From DASYAE01 sp036501535 (GTDB lineage Bacteria; Actinomycetota; Actinomycetes; Streptomycetales; Catenulisporaceae), in the NCBI GenBank assembly GCA_036501535.1, contig DASYAE010000205.1:7352-71351 (forward strand): DNA of 64,000 bases. Reading direction: 5' to 3'. Numbering within the stretch: position 1 is the first letter of the stretch; each line of letters starts with the position of its first letter. The notes below the pieces were generated by a model, which was not told the origin of the DNA, made no database searches, and saw nothing but the letters and a program-made list of their open reading frames with translations. The translations under genes were made by a program, and so were the position numbers. This document shows positions 61,198 through 64,000 of this stretch, piece by piece.

Positions 61198-62550
61198 TCA
61201 GTCCGTAATGGCCGACCAGGCCGTCACGGGGCCGCCGACGCAGAGTGAGATCACACTCCCGGGTGAGAGATGCGGATCTGACGCGGACTCATCCGCCACG
61301 CGCACGCGTAGTTTCTCGGGCAGCGCGCCGCCGTCGGCGCAGCCCTCGGGGCGGACCGTCAGCACCGCGTCGTGGCCGAAGTACTCGCGCCGCTCGACGA
61401 CCGCCCGGACCGCGCCGGCCGAGTCCACGGTGACCACCTTCAGCTGCTCGGGGCGCACCAGGACGGTCGCCGCGCCGCCGCCGGAAGCCGGGCCGCCGGC
61501 CGCCGTCGCCATCTTCGGCGACAGCGCGCGCAGCGGCACCGCGCCGAACGGGCCGGCCTGTACGGTGCCGTCGCCGTGCAGTTCGCCCGCGACGAGGTTC
61601 GCCTCGCCGAGGAAGCCGGCCACCATCGCGTCGGCCGGGCTGTCGTAGAGCTCCTGCGCCGGGCCGTGCTGCGCCACAATGCCGTCGCGCAGCACGGCGA
61701 CGCGGTCCGCGGTGGAGAGCGCTTCGTCCTGATCGTGCGTCACCAGGACCCCGGCCGTGCCGGTCGCCCGCAACACGCCGATCACCTGCTCGCGCACCGT
61801 CGCGCGCAGCGCCGCGTCGAGCGCGGAGAAAGGCTCGTCGAGCAGCACCACGGCGGGCTCGTGGGCGAGCGCGCGGGCGAGCGCGGCGCGCTGCTGCTGG
61901 CCGCCGGACAGCTCGTGCGGGTAGCGGTGGCCGAGCCCGACGAGGTCGGTCAGCTCCAGCAGCCGCTCGATCCGGTCGTGCCGCAGCGCCCGGCCGCCGA
62001 GCATCGAGCCGCCCGGCATCGATCGACCCAGCATTGGTCGACCCAGCATCGATCTACCCAGTGCGAAGCCGATGTTGTGAGCCACCGTCAGATGCGGGAA
62101 CAGCGCGCCGTCCTGCGGCACGTAACCGATGCGGCGACGCTCGGGCGGGACGCTGCGGCCGCGCCTGCGCCGCCTGCGGCCCGAGTCAGCGTCCGGGCCG
62201 GATGCAGCCGCCGCCTCGTCGTCGGGCGAGCCGTCCACGAGGGTCCCGCCGAGCCGGACCGCGCCGGCATCCGCCTGCTCGAAGCCGGCCAGGATGCGCA
62301 GCAGCGTGGTCTTGCCGCTGCCGGACGGGCCGAGCACCGCGGTGATGCCGCCGGCCGGGACGTCCAGGTCGACGCCGCGCAGCACCGAGGTCCGGCCGAA
62401 GGACTTGTGGACGCCGCGGACCCGGACCGCGTCGGGCCGGAGCCCGGACGCCGTGGCGGCCGCCTCGGCGTGTTCACCGGTGAGTTCCACTCCGTCCGCC
62501 TCGTCGCTGGCGGGCCGGTTTCGCGGCGCGCGGTTCGGCTTCGGGTTCAC
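61198..62550 (-). CDS. Iron-type ABC transporter ATP-binding protein
   Basis: The 450-residue protein is an ABC ATPase of the ferric/molybdate/spermidine import class: Walker A GPSGSGKTT, Q-loop YVPQDGALFPHLTV, signature LSGGQQQRAALARAL, Walker B VVLLDEPFSALD and VTHDQDEAL. A C-terminal regulatory (TOBE-like) domain follows with VLVRPEQLKVV. A pentapeptide insertion (LGRSM units) lies between the Q-loop and the signature, and another charged insertion, with RRRRRR, lies before the Q-loop. GTG 62550 has TGGAG upstream. An iron box upstream points to ferric iron transport. No permease or binding protein gene is in the window. Confidence 0.87.
   Translation of the reverse strand: MNPKPNRAPRNRPASDEADGVELTGEHAEAAATASGLRPDAVRVRGVHKSFGRTSVLRGVDLDVPAGGITAVLGPSGSGKTTLLRILAGFEQADAGAVRLGGTLVDGSPDDEAAAASGPDADSGRRRRRRGRSVPPERRRIGYVPQDGALFPHLTVAHNIGFALGRSMLGRPMLGRSMPGGSMLGGRALRHDRIERLLELTDLVGLGHRYPHELSGGQQQRAALARALAHEPAVVLLDEPFSALDAALRATVREQVIGVLRATGTAGVLVTHDQDEALSTADRVAVLRDGIVAQHGPAQELYDSPADAMVAGFLGEANLVAGELHGDGTVQAGPFGAVPLRALSPKMATAAGGPASGGGAATVLVRPEQLKVVTVDSAGAVRAVVERREYFGHDAVLTVRPEGCADGGALPEKLRVRVADESASDPHLSPGSVISLCVGGPVTAWSAITD
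62002..62061 (-). repeat. Four 15-bp units encoding a pentapeptide insertion
   Basis: Four adjacent 15-bp units start at 62002, 62017, 62032 and 62047; three share CATCGATC-ACCCAG-like sequence. On the minus strand they encode LGRSM/LGRPM/LGRSM/PGGSM. They lie in the helical subdomain of the ABC ATPase and look like a slippage-generated insertion. Confidence 0.85.
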
Positions 62551-62572
62551 ACGGCGCTCCAGGGACGGATAC

Positions 62573-62591
62573 TTAGGTTAGGTAAACCTTA
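62573..62591 (-). promoter_or_regulatory. IdeR/DmdR-type iron box
   Basis: TTAGGTTAGGTAAACCTTA matches the actinobacterial iron-box consensus TTAGGTTAGGCTAACCTAA at 16 of 19 positions. It lies 23 bp before the ABC ATPase start. Established knowledge: DmdR/IdeR bound to Fe(II) represses genes carrying this box. It implies that the transporter is expressed under iron limitation. Confidence 0.88.
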
Positions 62592-62977
62592 CCGAATTAT
62601 CTCCGGGTATTCGCAAGGGAGTGTGAGGCGATACACAGGCCGGCTCGGCGCGGCAGGCGGGGGCGGTGCTCCGGCGGGGGTTTGGACCGACCGGGCGCGG
62701 ATTGCGGCGAAACGCCGACATCGGGGCTGAAGACGCAGGCCAGGCGTGTGTGAAGCACCGCTCAACCAAGAATAAATCCGGGCGGGGCAAGATCGTGGGG
62801 ATGCTGCCCGGCGCCCGAAACGCGCCTGTCGGATAGCGAATACCAACCCGGATTCAGGGGCGGCTTCAGCGCTGCTTTAGCGATCGGCCCGACGGACCGC
62901 CCTGCGCGGCGCGGTGCGCGGTGCGCTGTGCGCGGTGGCGGGAGCCCGGCGTGCGCTCTCGACAGATCGCCCGGGTA

Positions 62978-63000
62978 TATGATTAGTTTTGCTAAGCAAA
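62978..63000 (+). promoter_or_regulatory. Promoter -10 and palindromic operator before an MFS gene
   Basis: TATGAT (62978-62983) is followed by TTTGCTAAGCAAA (62988-63000), a perfect 13-bp palindrome with a single central base. It ends 50 bp before the MFS start. A repressor here would cover the transcription start. The protein that binds it is not in the window, and no good -35 is seen. Confidence 0.6.
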
Positions 63001-63050
63001 CTTCCACGACGGACGCCCACCGGGGAACAGGGACAGGGGAGACGCAGCTC

Positions 63051-64000
63051 ATGAGTACCGGCGAGCCGACCTCGACGGCCGTAGGAAACGAAGCCGCCGG
63101 GCCTCCCGGCGGCCGCCGCCTCCCGGCCGCCCGCTCCGCGGACGCCGACGGCGCCGGACGGCACCGCCCCGGGTTCCGCGGCGCGCTGACGGCCGGGCCG
63201 GACCACTCGCACTACAAGTGGGTGGCGTTGACCAACACGACCCTCGGCATGCTGCTGGCGACGATCAACTCCTCGATCGTGCTCATATCGCTGCCGGCCA
63301 TCTTCAACGGGGTGCACCTCAACCCGCTCCAGGCCGGGAACGTCAGCTATCTGCTGTGGATGCTGATGGGCTACATGGTGGTGATGGCGGTTCTGGTGGT
63401 GAGCATCGGCCGCATCGGCGACATGTTCGGCCGGGTCCGCATCTACAACCTCGGCTTCACCGTCTTCACAGTCGGGTCGATCGGCCTGTCCCTGGTCTTC
63501 TTCACGGGCCCCCAGGCGGCGCTGACCCTGATCGGCCTGCGCCTGGTGCAGGGCATCGGCGGGGCCATGCTGATGGCGAACGCGACGGCGATCGTGACGG
63601 ACGCCTTCCCCTCCGAGCAGCGCGGGATGGCGCTCAGCTTCAACGTCGTCGCCGCCATCGCCGGCTCCTTCATCGGCCTGGTCGTCGGCGGCCTGCTGGC
63701 CGGGGTCGACTGGCGACTGGTGTTCCTGGTGAGCGTGCCGTTCGGTCTGTTCGGAACGGTCTGGGCCTACCTCAAGCTGCCCGACAACGGCGCCCGGTCG
63801 CCGGCCCGGATCGACTGGCTGGGCAACGTGACCTTCGCGGGAGGGCTGGTCCTCCTCATGGTCGGCCTCACCTACGGGCTCCAGCCCTACGGCGGCCACT
63901 CGATGGGCTGGTTGAGCCCGTTCGTGCTGGGGTCGCTCATCACCGGGGTGGTCCTGCTGGGCCTGTTCGTGGTGGTCGAGCAGCGGGTCACCGACCCGAT
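63051..64000 (+). CDS. DHA2-type MFS transporter, N-terminal part
   Basis: This is the first about 316 codons of a transporter that runs past the window edge. A charged, Gly/Pro-rich leader of about 57 residues precedes the first helix. The motifs NTTLGMLLATINSSIVLISL (transmembrane 1), SIGRIGDMFGRVRIYNLGF (MFS motif A) and RLVQGIGGAMLMANATAIV match drug:H+ antiporters of the 14-helix family. The start ATG 63051 has AGGGGAG upstream. The upstream palindrome suggests ligand-responsive control. Its substrate is unknown. Confidence 0.88.
   Translation, partial: MSTGEPTSTAVGNEAAGPPGGRRLPAARSADADGAGRHRPGFRGALTAGPDHSHYKWVALTNTTLGMLLATINSSIVLISLPAIFNGVHLNPLQAGNVSYLLWMLMGYMVVMAVLVVSIGRIGDMFGRVRIYNLGFTVFTVGSIGLSLVFFTGPQAALTLIGLRLVQGIGGAMLMANATAIVTDAFPSEQRGMALSFNVVAAIAGSFIGLVVGGLLAGVDWRLVFLVSVPFGLFGTVWAYLKLPDNGARSPARIDWLGNVTFAGGLVLLMVGLTYGLQPYGGHSMGWLSPFVLGSLITGVVLLGLFVVVEQRVTDP

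Larger units (their letters stand above)
62551..63050. other. Divergent intergenic region with an iron box and a palindrome
   Basis: The 500 bp between the ABC ATPase and the MFS gene hold no supported gene. The iron box (62573-62591) and the TTTGCTAAGCAAA palindrome (62988-63000) are listed separately. The centre, 62640-62950, is ordinary GC-rich sequence without notable repeats. Confidence 0.65.

Noticed and set aside
59687..61200. Second c-di-AMP riboswitch before the other hydrolase gene
   Set aside because: The conserved segments (GAACCCGTCAGC and GGTGAATCGG) are absent from 61018-61197.

Overview
The window is 64 kb of very GC-rich DNA with mostly GTG/ATG starts, short spacers and strong third-position GC bias. 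Together with actinobacterial marker genes (RbpA with an ECF-type GGAAC-18-GTT promoter, a separate Lnt/Ppm lipoprotein and dolichol-phosphate-mannose type pair, a GarA-like FHA protein, FtsR, a mycosin protease, DUF3099, an actinobacterial c-di-AMP riboswitch and an IdeR/DmdR-type iron box), this points to the chromosome of a filamentous actinomycete in or near Streptomycetales/Catenulisporales. The exact genus is an inference I cannot settle. No rRNA, tRNA, CRISPR array, integrase or insertion sequence was recognised, so the window looks like chromosomal backbone with a few accessory patches.

Layout. 1-182: tail of a HelY-type RNA helicase. 0.2-3.2 kb: a minus-strand MarR/MFS/isochorismatase-like operon with a probably leaderless MarR promoter, then a small membrane protein. 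3.3-8.8 kb: a DUF5925-type AAA ATPase, an RsbW-like ATPase behind a DasR-like palindrome, an HSP90 protein, an Lrp regulator and a sirtuin. 8.9-14.1 kb: an amidohydrolase, lnt-ppm and an rbpA with an unusually long basic tail. 14.5-20.3 kb: a membrane protein of unknown function, a 996-residue sensor phosphatase (sensor-GAF-SpoIIE-HATPase) and a MarR regulator. 20.8-25.6 kb: an aldose epimerase, a CDP-alcohol phosphatidyltransferase and a mannose-1-phosphate guanylyltransferase-like protein with a degenerate mutase domain.

25.7-30.1 kb is a conserved actinobacterial run: gcvH, a GarA-like FHA protein, ftsR, a bifunctional nuclease family gene, a second MerR gene and a SanA/YdcF-like protein. 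30.1-35.2 kb: a methyltransferase, PlsC, a divergent MocR/PNPOx-like pair, an F420-type PPOX protein and a FabH-like synthase. 35.4-41.9 kb: a LacI regulator with a perfect operator, a GH15 enzyme, an intergenic block of GC-rich hairpins, a HAD phosphatase, a rhomboid-like protein and an MFS exporter. 42.3-47.7 kb: the proline catabolic pair (proline dehydrogenase, P5C dehydrogenase), a thioredoxin with a classical terminator, a glutaryl-CoA dehydrogenase-like enzyme and an SDR. 47.9-55.0 kb: a PrsW-like membrane protease, a phosphodiester glycosidase with a disordered RGY-rich cytosolic arm, moaA, DUF3099, fabG and fabI.

55.1-58.8 kb is the most accessory-looking part: two WXG100-related proteins and a mycosin with an extra cytoplasmic low-complexity tail, without any ESX core genes in the window. 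It is followed by two paralogous secreted lytic-transglycosylase-like proteins, one behind a c-di-AMP (ydaO) riboswitch. The window closes with an iron-box-controlled ABC ATPase carrying a pentapeptide repeat insertion and a truncated DHA2-type MFS gene preceded by a palindrome.
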